From assembly GCA_020091685.1 (NCBI GenBank), contig CM034604.1, forward strand, positions 6,499,820 through 6,563,819: DNA of 64,000 nucleotides, given 5' to 3'. The DNA comes from Lutjanus erythropterus (Eukaryota > Chordata > Actinopteri > Lutjaniformes > Lutjanidae). Both the position numbers and the translations under genes were made by a program. Below the pieces are notes generated by a model that saw only the letters and a list, made by a program, of their open reading frames with translations, did no database searches and was not told the origin of the DNA. Positions 33,546 to 44,935 of the stretch are shown one piece after another. Each line of letters starts with the position of its first letter. Position 1 is the stretch's first letter.

Positions 33546-34629
33546 CAGGGGTCTACAACCTTTATGATCAAAAAAGCCAGTTTTCTCCACAAAAAAAAAA
33601 AAAACGGAGACGACTCACGTTTCAAGGCAACTCAAACTCATATATTTCAAAATAAACTTTTAGAAGGTTTTCTTTAGTTGAGATAATTTCCTATTCGTCT
33701 TCAGATAAACCTGAATCTTTAAATTAGAAAAATATTGTATTTCAAAACTTGGTCACAGGGAGTTATAAACCTGACTTGTCATTATTTTGGTGCTTGAAAA
33801 TTAAATGGTTTTAATTGAAAATATTAAAATTTTAACAGTCATTCACTTTTACTTGAATAAATGTACTTTATCAGTTTTTGAAAACAGTTTTTGGGTGTTT
33901 CTAAAACTCAAAGATTTAAGTTTATCTAAAGAAGAAAAATAAATTATATCAACAAAGGATCAGTAGTTGGTAAAACCTTTTCAAAACTCATTGCCTTGAA
34001 ATTTTGATTTTTCAACCTTTTCATAGACCGACAACAATAAATGAAAATTCACTAACAAAGACCACTTTAACATAGATTTGCATATAAATAGTTTACTGGT
34101 TATGAAGGATGGAGGAGAGCTTGGATGATGAAGTAGTGGTCTGGAAGGGGGATGCAGGTTGGAGGGAAGGGGTTATTGTTTGAGGGATGGAGGGATGAGG
34201 GCAGAGGGATGATGGGTTGTTGGATAAGGGATGTACGGGATGGGAGGAAATGGTGGAGGGGATGTAGGGTTTAAGGTGTGGATGGACGGATTGGTTTGGT
34301 AGAGTTGGCTGGTGGCTGGAAGACCGGACAGAACTGGGCGGGGTTGAGACTCTGGGTGGGTGTCTCCTGGTGTTCGGAGCCCCTTTTGGTTCCTGCATTC
34401 AGGTGAAGAGAGAAGAAGAAAAAGGGGAGATCAAGGAGGGAGGGATGTGAAAACACAGTCAAAGGATGAGGAAACAGATGAGGTGTGCTTAAGTACTCGT
34501 AGTAGTCTGAGGCATGGTCTTTGTTTGAGAATCTTGTAATAAAACTACTAAAAGGTAAAAAATAACCATTATTCTTTTCCATCTAATTTTTTGTCAAAGT
34601 TGTCCAGAGCTGCAGGTCGCAGACGCTTG
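33546..34629 (-). mobile_element. hAT element carrying a palindromic MITE (copy 1)
   Basis: The left terminus reads CAGGGGTCTACAACC; the right ends GAGCTGCAGGTCGCAGACGCTTG, a decayed complement of CAGGGGTC-GGCAACCTGC-GGCTC. Flanks CTTTGAAC (33538-33545) and CTTTAGAC (34630-34637) match at 6 of 8 positions, a decayed hAT target duplication. By comparison with the copies at 56649 and 63154, this one is inserted in reverse. About 33600-34045 is an internal palindrome (arms about 33640-33735 and 33893-33990, with TTGAGATAAT.../TTAGATAAACTTGAATC-type arms). Segment 34090-34460 is a G/A-rich stretch absent from the other copies. Confidence 0.7.
34090..34460. repeat. G/A-rich degenerate GGATG repeat
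   Basis: Strongly purine-biased on the plus strand, with many irregular GGATGG/GGAGGGATG/GGGATG words. The minus-strand frames here are Pro/Ser/His-rich by composition only. It lies inside the hAT element at 33546-34629 and is probably a secondary expansion. Confidence 0.6.
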
Positions 34630-34639
34630 CTTTAGACCC

Positions 34640-35081
34640 TTTTGAACGTCACTCTGTGACAAAATAATTCTATCCACTCTTGTTTGTGGTTGTTGTCAGT
34701 AAAATGTCTGTGCCCTCCATTTCTGTTATGGAACATGTCAACTCAAGCAGCTCCCTGTGTTCCATGATCCCATTGTGCGACACAAAACCTGTCCCTCAAC
34801 AGCAATACACCATTTAAACAGCAAGATACAAGGTTGCCATTGAGCACCTGTGATAGGGGCTTTCCAGCTGCCTGCAGAGAAAAGAGCTGGAGTGAGAGCG
34901 AGCTATTGGTTTGTATTAAAATAATTGGCAAAGTGGAGAGCTAGAGAAGAGAAATAAAAGAAAGAGATGCGCAGCAGAGAGAACCAGTAATAACCAGCTC
35001 CACTCTGCTGATCACAACCGGGAAAAGCAGTGTTCGCTTCTTCTGAGGACACTGGTGCATCATGCACGTGTAGATCTGTAG
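34640..35081. other. Unassigned sequence
   Basis: No gene or named repeat. 34690-34940 is repeat-free with balanced composition and may be regulatory; there is no direct support. Confidence 0.3.
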
Positions 35082-35084
35082 CTC

Positions 35085-35166
<82 letters not shown>

Positions 35167-35183
35167 ACACACACAGACACACT
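35082..35183. repeat. Long (CA)n microsatellite A
   Basis: About 37 uninterrupted CA units from 35088, then two GA interruptions (35161 and 35175). Frames across it are His-Thr artefacts. Confidence 0.92.
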
Positions 35184-35323
35184 GTGGGATTGTGTTAGTA
35201 AAGACCAGCGTCAGCATTCTGAGTGGGATCCAGATGGTTGAGGGCAGCGTCCAGGTCAGAGTTTGTTCAGAGGCTCCACACCTGCACTGCTGCTGCTGCA
35301 GGGAACAGGTGATAAGACCACAT

Positions 35324-35324
<1 letters not shown>

Positions 35325-35402
<78 letters not shown>
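35325..35402. repeat. Long (CA)n microsatellite B
   Basis: About 38 near-perfect CA units in the same orientation as tract A, 141 bp downstream of it. Two long same-sense tracts this close are prone to slippage and to deletion of the DNA between them. Confidence 0.92.
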
Positions 35403-35404
<2 letters not shown>

Positions 35405-35662
35405 ATATTGCAGACACACACAGAACTGAGATTTTCTAGGAAAGCAGATAAATTCTATTGAGAACCTGCAGTTGATGTCACAGTCTGTACCAGCCCTTCA
35501 CAACCCCTCTCTGTCCTGCTAGCATGTACGTAAATGGATTACTGATGGCTGAGTTAGCTAGTTTCAAACAAGATAATGTCAACAAAGAAAATGTCGATGT
35601 AAAAAAAGTAGCATTTACAAGTGCTGTTGTAAGGAAGAAAAAGGACGTGGTGGTGGTGGTGG

Positions 35663-36865
35663 CCTTGAAGGTCAGTTGTTCCAAAAATACACTCTAACTC
35701 TGAGACTTTTTGCCCTCACTATCTTAGTATATTTTGATGGTCAGGTGTCTCAGTGTCAGGGGATCTTGGTCAGGTGACCTCAATCATTATGGTAGCAATA
35801 ATTTGGTTAACATTTGGAAACAGTCGCAGTTTGGTTTGGTTTAGGCACCAAAAATATTTGGTTAGGTTCAGGAAAAAAGTCATGATTTAGATTCAAATAT
35901 GTATTTTAGTTGTATCAGTTATGTTACATATGTAAGCTTGAAGAAATGGTCAGTGGGCATTTGTTTTCTGGATAACAGACCAACATTTTGGTCCATTGGG
36001 ATCTTTACTTAGAATTTGGGTTGTGGAATATTGGGGCATTGGGCACCACATTAATCACAGTATCTCTTTACCTCTTAAGGACTATTAATCAGTAACTAAA
36101 CATGTACAAACATTCAGCGATTGCATGAGATTTAAGTGAAAATCATTTCCCGTCACTTTCAGCAGTTAGTCAGTACCAAATAACAATCCATTTGTGAAAG
36201 GAAAAGGCTTTTCCCTTTTTGGATACACGGAGTTTGAGCCTAATTTACTCTAAATATTCCATTTGTCTGGCAGCCTGAAAAAAACAGGGGCCCTGAAGGG
36301 CCATTGTTCCAAAAATACACTCTGAGTCTTTTTGCCCTTACTATCTTAGTATATTTTGATGGACAGGTGTCTCAACATATGTGGTTTCTTGCTAGAACCA
36401 CATTATTGTTACCATAATGACCGAGGTTATCTGACTATGTGGTTACCGTTTTGAGACAGTTGCACTTTGATTTGGTTTAGGTGCCAAAATACTTGGTCAG
36501 GTTCAGGAAAAGATCATGGTTTGGGTTTCAGTAAGTATTTTACTTACAAACATATGCTTGGAGCGATGAGAGTTTGTTTTTGGGATAACTGTCTGAGATT
36601 TTGGTCCAATGGGACTTTTGGTGATGACTGGGGTTTGTAATATAATGGGGAACTGGGCACCATATTAATCTCTCATTAATCTCTCTACCTCCTAATTAAG
36701 AGGTTGCATGGTATTTGAGTGAAAATCATTTCCCTTCACATTTAACAGTTAGTCAGTATCAAACAACAATCCGTTTGTGACATGAAAACGGTTTTCCTTT
36801 TTTGTATACACTGAGTTAGAGCCTAAATTAGTTCTACCCCTCTAAATATTGCATCTGTAAATTTG
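35663..36865. repeat. Direct tandem duplication, 628-bp period
   Basis: Unit A starts at 35663 (CCTTGAAGGTCAGTTGTTCC) and unit B at 36291 (CCCTGAAGGGCCATTGTTCC). They align throughout: ACTATCTTAGTATATTTTGA, CAGGTGTCTCA, GTTTAGG.(C/G)CCAAAA, TTGGTCCA(T/A)TGGGA, GGGCA(C)CA.ATTAATC, GAAAATCATTTCCC, CAGTTAGTCAGTA, and GAGTT..AGCCTAAAT near the ends. Roughly three quarters of bases match by eye. A GGTTAGGTTCAGGAAAA...TCATG(A/G)TTT motif shows the duplicated unit itself contains an abundant fish repeat. Non-coding. Confidence 0.85.
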
Positions 36866-38055
36866 CAAGTGCTTCATTTTCATCTGCTGAGTGATTAACT
36901 CCTATTCAAATGTAGCCTGTTTTCACTGTAAATGTGTTTCCATGTGAAAGCCTGCCATAAGATTTGTTATATGTGCAGCTTTAACGCAATAACTAGCTCA
37001 GATGAACGCTTCTCTGCGCTCCCCAAAGACAAAAGAAACACGAGTTCTGGGAAGAATATGCACCTGTGTATCTCATGTGAATGTTAAACACTGATATCTA
37101 TTATTATAAACAGTTTGTTGACAGCTGTATCAGTGTACAGACAGTGCAGATGTTCACAACACGACCTGAAATAGCACCCATAGATGTCGGAGATGACACA
37201 CACACACACCTTGTTCTACGCTTGAACCACGTGTATTGATAGATGACACTGTCAGATTCACTGCCTTGACAGAAATGATGATTTATTACTGTATTAAAGC
37301 CTGGCAAAAGTCACTGAAATAACATCATTTTGCTGCGTTAAATTTCATTATGTGTCGAAATGCTGAGGTTTAAAATGTAACAACAGTTTCATTGCTGTCA
37401 CCTGAGGATAAGATTCACTCGACCTTGACTGAATGGCAGTAAGATGCTGCTGGATTTGGGAAAATGGAGGGTGTCGAACACAGATAAGCAGTGACCTGTG
37501 TGATTACATTTAGTTTAAATGACACAGTGTACTTTCTAATCACCTTGTGATTACAGGGAGGGAGCCGTTCCTAAAAGGAGTAATTGGGAGGGGCAGAGAT
37601 GTGATAAAATTGTTGTTGGTGCTGGTAGATAAGCTGTCAATGTGTCAGCAGCAATTTGACTGCGTGACAAGCATTCACATCTCTGGTAATTGATTATGAC
37701 ACCGTAGCTGGGAAAATATCCAAAAATTGCTGCTTTCGCGGTGGGTGGCTGTTGAGTTATTTTCAAACAGCTGCACAGCCGACAACATATGATGCCGACA
37801 CACACGCTCGTCCACGCAGGAGTGGCTGAATCTCCAGAAGCAAGGCTCATGCTATCTTCAAATTTAATTTGTGTATTTTATGTCATTTCCATGTGTGAAA
37901 TTCTGTATTTAAGGCTGCCATTTTTTTGCATCTGCATTTGCATGCACTATATGTTGAATGGTAGGGTCAAGCAGCAGGTGCTCTACAATGGATTGATGGT
38001 AAACGAGGGTATTTTTAACCATGTGAGTGGTGGGATGGCAATGTCAGTCAGCTCC
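36866..38055. other. Unassigned; candidate conserved block 37370-37850
   Basis: 37370-37850 is repeat-free, with several AGATAA/TAATTGATTATGA words and a more GC-rich distal part. The surrounding sequence is AT-rich. Overlapping frames on both strands (37551-37850 minus, 37789-38253 plus) have no domain. Regulatory function is inferred only. Confidence 0.3.
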
Positions 38056-38380
38056 ACAAATGAATGTTCAAGTATTAGATGGATTGCCGTGGAAAGTTGT
38101 TCAGGCAATCATGTCCCCAAAACTTTTGCCCCGACATGTCATCTAGTGCCACCAGCATGTCAAATTTTTCTATTAGTCACTGAAATATCTCAGGATTTAC
38201 TGGTTGGATTGGCACAAAATTTGGTACAGACATTTATTGTTCCTGGACACTGATATATATATAAAGATGGACGACGTGACACTTCTCCCAAATTGAAGCC
38301 AAAACAGCTTGATTGCCCCCAGGTTGAAGTATAGGTGATATGCTGCTGCCCCCTCTATGTTAGCAGATGGGAAAAAAATC
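38056..38380. repeat. Dispersed teleost repeats, two families abutting
   Basis: 38056-38250 contains TATTAGATGGATTGCCGTGG, CCAAAACTTTTGCCCC, AAATATCTCAGG and GGCACAAAATTTGGTACAGACA, the same family as 28555-28880. 38258-38370 (ATATAAAGATGGACGACGTGAC, GAAGCCAAAACAGCTTGATTGCCCCC, TATAGGTGATA, TGTTAGCAGATGGG) is another familiar fish repeat. An A20 tract (38384-38403) follows directly and may be a retroposition tail of the second. Confidence 0.55.
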
Positions 38381-38403
38381 TCTAAAAAAAAAAAAAAAAA
38401 AAA

Positions 38404-39735
38404 TTTGTGCAGTGCATGTCAAATAATTTTTTCTGAAAGATTGTATCTTTCATTTTACAGTCCCTCCAGGATTTTGCAGGCTGTTTTTCTGATTGTTGTT
38501 GCATGAATTGTTGCGATTGCAATTTCCTGGATGGACTGATTTTAGGGTAGTTCTTATCACGCTGAGGTACAAATGTTCATGTTTTTCTGATCGGATTTGT
38601 TTTAATTAGTTATCTCATGCTATAAAAATGGGGTTTCACATCATGATGGACAGCTGAGCTCAGCCTGAGATTGAGTTGGCCAGGTGTGTGAGAAGGACCT
38701 AGATAACGCAGCTCCAACCTTGATCACTACCTCTCAGACTCAGTCTCCAAATGATATCAACAGCACAAGATGGCAGCGCTTGTGTCTGGGAGGAAGTAAA
38801 GACGCAATATTCATCTTTATATACATTTTGTGCCCATGCAATAGTCCCTAAAGAATTTGAAGAGCTTCCAAAGCACCATTGTCGGTTCAAAATTAAATAT
38901 CTCAACGTTTGCCATAAAATTTGGTACAGATATTCACTTTAGATACTGCTGTATTAGGGGAAATAAAATGTTCAGTAGCGGGAACACAAAATACTGTAAG
39001 AACAGTGTCTGCAGATACAAATGCAGTACACAACTTGTTGGAATAAACTACAAAATTTCCAACAAATTAGCACCTTGTTCTCCCTCAGTGCTAAATACTA
39101 TTTTTTTGTTCTTCCTAGAGCAGTCTAAGGAACCCCCCCCCCCCCAACATATGTTATATACAAAGATAAATATGACCAACAGAGATCTCACCGCCTACCG
39201 ATCATTTGGGAATATCTAAATGCAAGGCTGTTGCTTGAAAAGCAGGGAATACAGCCGCTAATAAACCTACACCCCTGAGATTTTTTCAAGGACAGTCCTA
39301 ACTAGAAACAACTCTCCTCCCCCACTCTCCTCAGTGGTAAGCACACAAGTTCTGCATGTTACCGCCTGAATACGAAGGGCTGCCCTCAACAATTGATTTG
39401 ATTGGTTCTGCAGTTGAGGTTTTTAAAAGTCTTTTGCATCCAATTTTAGCAACAGAATCTGGTAGACTGCCCTCAGCCGCCATTGAGCGAAACGTTTAGA
39501 GACTGACTTGTGAGTCTATATTTGGATTAGGGATGTACCAGCTCGGAATTTTGGTCCTTTTTTTCTCTTTTTTAAATTGATTGATTGTAATGATTAAAAG
39601 TTCATCATTCCAGGAAATTGTTACTGTCAAGTGCATTGCAAAGTTTTAGATTTTTTTGTATAAATTAAATAGCTAAATAAAGACAGAAATTAAATTACAC
39701 AAACTCAACCTGACAACCACAAAAAACTCATAAAA
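38404..39735. other. Unassigned sequence with short repeat relics
   Basis: 38881-38945 contains AAATTAAATATCTCAACGTTTGCCATAAAATTTGGTACAGA-like sequence (family of 28555). A run of 14 C lies at 39132-39145. No exon is recognised. Confidence 0.4.
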
Positions 39736-39739
39736 AAAA

Positions 39740-40290
39740 TACTAAAGAAAACAATAGTTGGGGTTTTGAGGGCGCAGAGTTTCACGCTGCCACTGCCACT
39801 GAACTGGAAGCCATTCACCAAAAAAAAAAAAAAAGAGTTCCTTCTTTTTCAGTTCACGCCACACTAAACTCCTATATCTGCCTACATGAGTAGCCCGCTT
39901 CAGGCTGCAATGACTTTTTTCAACATCTGTGATGTGAAAACATCCAATTTTCACACATTCAGAGAAGGTAAAAGTGTGTGGCCTGCTCAAAGTTCAGGTA
40001 TAAAACCCCAGTGTACCACGAAGTGTCTCTCTCCTGCCGGGCTGTGGACAGATTCAGTCACAGAGGATAGCGGTAGAGAAGGTTATACCACCGTCCGACT
40101 TTACTGACAGTCATCACCGCAGCAGAGAGCGCCAGAGCAGCCAACAGACTGCCCTGCCCTCACTGTTTGGCGTCACACCGCGCTCTGTTGCGGTCACCTG
40201 TCTCTGCTTCCATCTCAGTCAGCTTTGTGGTTCGTGCTCATTTTGAGACTCAAGGTCTTCCCGACGTCATCGTTTTTGTGGGTGCAGCCC
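39740..40290. repeat. Dispersed repeat (pair with 21885), end near 40290
   Basis: 39915-40015 aligns with 21885-21995 (TTTTTTCAACATCTGTGATGTGAAAACATCC, GTAAAAGTGTGTGGCCTG, TATAAAACCCC). The segment ends with GTGGGTGCAGCCCTAAT, a terminal phrase common in fish DNA transposon copies. An A run at 39820-39834 lies inside. No transposase frame. Family unassigned. Confidence 0.45.
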
Positions 40291-40454
40291 TAATTTAGAA
40301 TGATATTTTCCAGAATGCATATGAACAGGACATACAGTAAAAGTCTAATACAATATTTATATCTAGTTTTAACATTTTCACCTAAGGCAAACTGTCCCTT
40401 TAACTTGTTTCAGCGGACATATCCGGTACCTTTGACCCAGGTGACTCTACCTGC

Positions 40455-40630
40455 ATCTTTGCCACTGAGGGGGCTAGCTGGAGCAGTCGGGGGTTAATTG
40501 CCGTGCTCCGGGGCACCTTTAACTATACACAACAGCAAAGAGCGGCCTTCATTCGCTTTCCCAAACACAACTGGGATTACAACTGGCGACCATCCAGCTG
40601 CAAGTCACAACTTCTCTTTACTTTTCAGCC
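40455..40630. mobile_element. tRNA-like dispersed repeat (degenerate)
   Basis: CTGGAGCAGTCGGGGGTTAATTGCCGTGCTCCGGGGCACCT is followed about 90 bp later by CTGGGATTACAACTGGCGACCATCCAGCTGCAAGTCAC, resembling the complement of a tRNA B box (GGATTCGAACC) and the usual layout of an abundant teleost repeat. Orientation and ends are uncertain. Confidence 0.4.
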
Positions 40631-40639
40631 ACTGTAACT

Positions 40640-40925
40640 CACACACACAATTCACCGCGGACCTCATCAGTCTGCAGCGTGTTTTCTCTGGGAGCCGATC
40701 CATCCCTGGCAGCGCTGACAGATGTTTTCAAGGACACTGGCTGTTGGGGAATAAATCAGCAGAAACCCCGAAACTTAATGGTGCACTCCACTCAATCACA
40801 GGTAGATCAAATTGCAATAGAGAAGCCATCATCACCTACTCATCCAGTGGCAGGGAGAGGTTTTTATGCTCGGTGATTCCTGGCGATTGCCGCTGATTAT
40901 GGGCCAGCTCTAATTTAGTCGTATT
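40640..40925. other. Candidate conserved noncoding block
   Basis: Repeat-free, relatively GC-rich and balanced. Two overlapping plus frames (40498-40896 and 40679-40876) have no recognisable domain, so coding is not supported. Possible regulatory DNA by composition only. Confidence 0.25.
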
Positions 40926-42830
40926 TATCTTTCAACGCTTTTTTCCCTTTCATTTTTGAGAGAAAAGCCAGATAGTGATGCTGAGTCATAATGGAAATAA
41001 GTGGGAAATAGCAAGGAGTGAAGAGCATAATACCAGTGATTGAACCAAAAATAAAATATCAAAATGCTTTGAAAGAGACAGGAGGGGTATTACTTTATAA
41101 TATAATGTGATCAGGCCTGGAATTCTGTCATTTTTAGGGCAAAGCCACTTTGGCTTTTGATATCAAAATTTATTGGGGATGTGCAGCCAAAATGCAGGGC
41201 CAAACTAAGGCCAAAACCAAAAGTGCAATAACAATGAGTTGTAATTAATAATGTATTAAGAGAAAACACTACTTGCACAATTAGCTGATAATTAGTCTAA
41301 TCAGCCACTGTCTGTAATCAACACAAACACACATTTTTTGATTGTAAACCATTAATCAAACCACTAACTACCCACAGTCAGCATCATGCTACCTAATGTG
41401 TATCCTAGTGGTGATAAAACGTGATAAAAATGTACTGTATGAGCTTGAGTTTGAATTAAACACAAGTTCCATGTTCTCCAGGGAAAATATTACACTAAAC
41501 TCCCTTTAAGAAATATGATATATTAACAATACCTTCTTTGTCTGCAAAAACACATAACTCTAGAAACACAAGATAAAAGCTGTCATATGTTGACAGTCTT
41601 CTTGTCAGTTCGGCATTGATATAATCCTTAAAGATGATGCTGGTTGGTTAGCCACGCAGTTTTAGTTAGAGAAGAGCATTAGAATGAGAAGCAAATGGTT
41701 TTCTTCTCACTAAAATATAAAATATGTTGTTTGAGGAATCAAATACATGTCGAATTTAACACGGACTCTTAACACTGTTATTTCACTGGCTGTGAGAGAG
41801 TATTTGAGGAGTTTTTTGGGCTGGAGCCAAGCTAACTTCCTGGTTTGCTACGTCCTTTTTGGAGCTGGCAACCTATCACATAAACCTTGTGTACAAATGT
41901 AGTTACTAAGACTTTAAACTTGAAAAACACATGCATTTACACTGTACTGTGGCTGCTTGTGTTAAATGTTAGCTAATGTTAGCTAGCAGATTAGCTGTCT
42001 TTGAGGGAGTGGCTGAAAATGTCCAGCATGGAGACGGAGACAGTAGGAGTTTGTTTATTTGCGGCGTTGCCTGTAGTTGTAAACGACTAAATTCACAGCA
42101 TACACTGTAGCGTTTAGCTTGCAGGTTAGCTGTTACTATTTACCTTACATGCTACATTACACCTATACTTGCAGCATTAGAAAAAAACCTAGGGATAATC
42201 GACTGTGAGTTTATTTGCTGTAGTTTTAAATGAGAATACACGCAACATTCTTTTAAACATACAAACAAAAACAAAAGATACAGTTGTGTAGCGTGGGATC
42301 ATGAGAGTTGATATCTTCATTTTTTGAACAACCATCATTGCTGATCAAAATGTGATGACTCAGGCAGAAATCATCTTCATGGATGAGGTAATATTTAAGT
42401 TTTATTCATGTTACGTTTAGGTCTGTCCCATATTCCTTCCTCACTCTGGATGGACCCAATGTACCCTGTGTTTTTACATAAGTTATAGCAACTAGCTGGC
42501 AATGGAACAGGAAAAAAAATTGTAAAAAGTGTGCAGAGCTTTGGTAAATGCCAATAACAAACCACACAAACGTCAATACAAAAAAAAAAAGTAGAGGGAA
42601 GCTATGATGATTGGTCAAATTTGTTTGGACACAATTACAACGTTGTGCAGAATTCATAGGGACTCATTGACGTTGCGTGAATTTTTGCAACTTCCTGGAG
42701 AGACTGTAATTTGTCTGTCTCATTCAAACTAAATGACACTGTAAATTGCAAGTTGTATCCGATTCGGTGCTGAAATATCCCTCAAATCTTCAGAATCTTT
42801 CTCCATCCAGGCTGACTGTCACTGCAAAAA
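40926..42830. other. AT-rich unassigned DNA
   Basis: No gene or named repeat recognised; TGTTAGCTAATGTTAGCTAGC near 41968 is a local GCTAGC-type duplication only. Confidence 0.4.
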
Positions 42831-42834
42831 TCCT

Positions 42835-43340
42835 CCCGGGTCACATGGTCCTCACATGAACCCCTCCTTATGCATAATGCAAGCGTTACCCCGAGCGTCC
42901 ATTAAGCCTTGTAGTGCAGTACGTGCACATCACTCGAGCAGATGATGCCGCTCTTTATGTCTGCGGAGGAGCATTTATTTGGTGGTGGTGGAGCCACTCA
43001 GAGGGTAAATGGGACAGAAAGACAGTGAATGGAAGAAAATGGGGGACATTTGATGGAAATGGAGCCATTTGACTGAGCTAATATTGGCTGAGCTGCGTAT
43101 TCAGATTAGCTTGTGCACACTCCGTGTTACTCCGGCCTTATTGGAGGTTCTCTGGTGAGGTTTTTATCCTTACTGTTCCCCCCATCTCTCTTACCCATAC
43201 ACAGATACACAGTCATGCTATCCGCCCTTGATATTGTCATCGTCGGTGGTGTGTGTCGGATATCTGAGCTTATTGACTCTTACAGGGTTCCCCACTGATG
43301 TCCGGCCCCTGAGCCCCACGAGGGGAAAGCGTAGAGGACA
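42835..43340. other. Candidate conserved noncoding block
   Basis: Balanced, repeat-free sequence with CpG-containing words (CCCGAGCGTCC, GTACGTGCAC), an ATGCATAATGCAAG octamer-like word and several ATTA cores. Four overlapping frames near 43218-43626 conflict with each other and have no domain. Function is inferred only. Confidence 0.25.
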
Positions 43341-43411
43341 CGGTAATCGATTGGTTTGTGACTCGCACGCGCTGCTGAGATTTCCTGCCACCCTCAGAGG
43401 CCATATGCGAG

Positions 43412-43434
43412 TGTGTGCATGTGTGTGTGTGTGT
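43412..43434. repeat. Short GT-rich microsatellite
   Basis: GTGTGTGCATGTGTGTGTGTGTG, imperfect. Confidence 0.7.
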
Positions 43435-44118
43435 CTGCCTGGGAAAGTGTGTCCCTCTGTCTCTGTTTGCATTTACCAAATGTCCTGGAGAGAGGACTCA
43501 CTGACAGCAGAACTCTCAAGTGTTTGGAGTATCAAATGTGTTTCTAATTATGATAAACTGGATTTGACTGAAAAGCCAAATTGTAGATCATCTGTTGGAT
43601 TAAAAAATGACGGAAGCTTGGCGTGAATGGCTTAGTTTCTCTTCACTACACTTCAAAAACACTTCTGACAGAGAATCCAGAAATCATGTGGCAGACCCAG
43701 CTTTTCAGCAAACACACAATTATTATGAATACGAATGCAGTCCAAAGCCACAGTAGCTGTTAGTGGACTAAACAACTCTTCAGTCAACAAGTACCATCAA
43801 GCCGCCTGACCAACAACAATTAGCATTAGAAAACAGCTCTGAAAATAGTATAGCATTTTATGGGCAGCACAGCTGATCATTGTTGTATACTTGTGCAAAA
43901 TAAAGGTTTGTACCTGCTATGGACATTTGTTGGAGCAGTGCATTTTGGATTTCTGGTTTATCTTTGGATAAAAGTCATTGGTGGTCCTTGACTACATGGC
44001 TGTTCCCACTTTCTGGTAACAAACCTGCCGTTACCCGGGGCAAGTTCAATCTGTGAATCTCTTGCCATGGTTTCCAGGCTGAACAACACATTTCCCTGAA
44101 ATGGTGTGCAACAGACTT
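43435..44118. other. Unassigned sequence
   Basis: No gene or named repeat recognised. Confidence 0.4.
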
Positions 44119-44535
44119 GGGGCCCTATTTACACCCAGCACAAAGCCATTGTGCTGGTGACGCAGGTGGCTTTGCTATCTTCTACCAGTGCATTTGATGC
44201 ATTTTTGCCTCAGCAAATGAAGCAAATGAGCAAATGAACTTGCGCCTGGTCTGTGCAGCCATGGGTGGGAGTTCTGAAAATGAAGACAAAGCAAAGTGTG
44301 GCCAGACCGGCAAAAATGCACAAGATAGAAATTGTCATGTTTGGCTGAAGCATGCAAACACGTCTCCGCAATCACAAAAAAAACTTCTTTTATATGAAGT
44401 CTTTTCCCCACACTGGATTGTGGATTAGTAAACTGTCCTTTGAATGTATTTTCTATCAGCAATAAAGTGTAAGTACTTAAGTGAAAAGCGTGCACATGGG
44501 TGTGTCTCGTGTTTGGCTGATGATTAAACAATTAT
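44119..44535 (+). mobile_element. PIF/Harbinger-like MITE fragment
   Basis: It starts GGGGCCCTATTTACACCC, then GCACAAAGCCATTGTGCTGGTGACGCAGGTGGCTTTGCTA, which follows the arrangement of teleost Harbinger-type elements beginning GGGCCCTAT. The opposite terminus is not recovered, so the 3' limit is approximate. The open frames inside are not transposase. Confidence 0.5.
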
Positions 44536-44602
44536 GATTTAAAAATGGACAAAATGCAGACGTTATCTGATCAGGAGACTGGCCCGTTACATGCAGGTCC
44601 AA

Positions 44603-44935
44603 GATTTTATGCATCAAATGCTTTCTATTCTGAATTTTTATCATATACAATAAGCTTACACAGGAGCAAAAAATCCAGCCTTATGCCTTTAGAAGTTGAC
44701 TGAGAAACAGATTTAAACACCAGTCTTTGCCATTCTATTTTAGAAAGAGTCCACACCTCGTCTGTTTGCGTCCAACATTGTTTTATGTGATGTAAAATAC
44801 TCCACTGTAGTCACTGGGCAAATTAAAAATTGTCAAAACTGTTTCCCGATGTGAGCGCTGCATGTAACCGCTGCAAATGAACCCCAGCCACTCATGTCCA
44901 CATGTTTTGGTCCTGCAGCAAAATCAAGGAATGAT
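44603..44935 (+). mobile_element. Tx1/L1-like LINE fragment 1
   Basis: Near 44845-44930 one frame reads CNRCK*TPATHVHMFWSCSKIK (stop inside), the Cys/His knuckle found near the C-terminus of L1/Tx1 ORF2 proteins. Upstream, shared blocks with the copy at 46930 include TTTTATGCATCAAATGCTT, AAGCTTACACAGGAG, AAAATCCAGCCTTATGCCTTTA, GTTGACTGAGAAACAGATTTAAACAC and TTGCGTCCAACATTGTTTTATG. It breaks off abruptly after 44935 and carries stops; dead. Confidence 0.7.

Noticed and set aside
34093-34582. Proline/serine-rich minus-strand frames
   Set aside because: Produced by the G/A-rich low-complexity stretch inside the hAT element; no domain.
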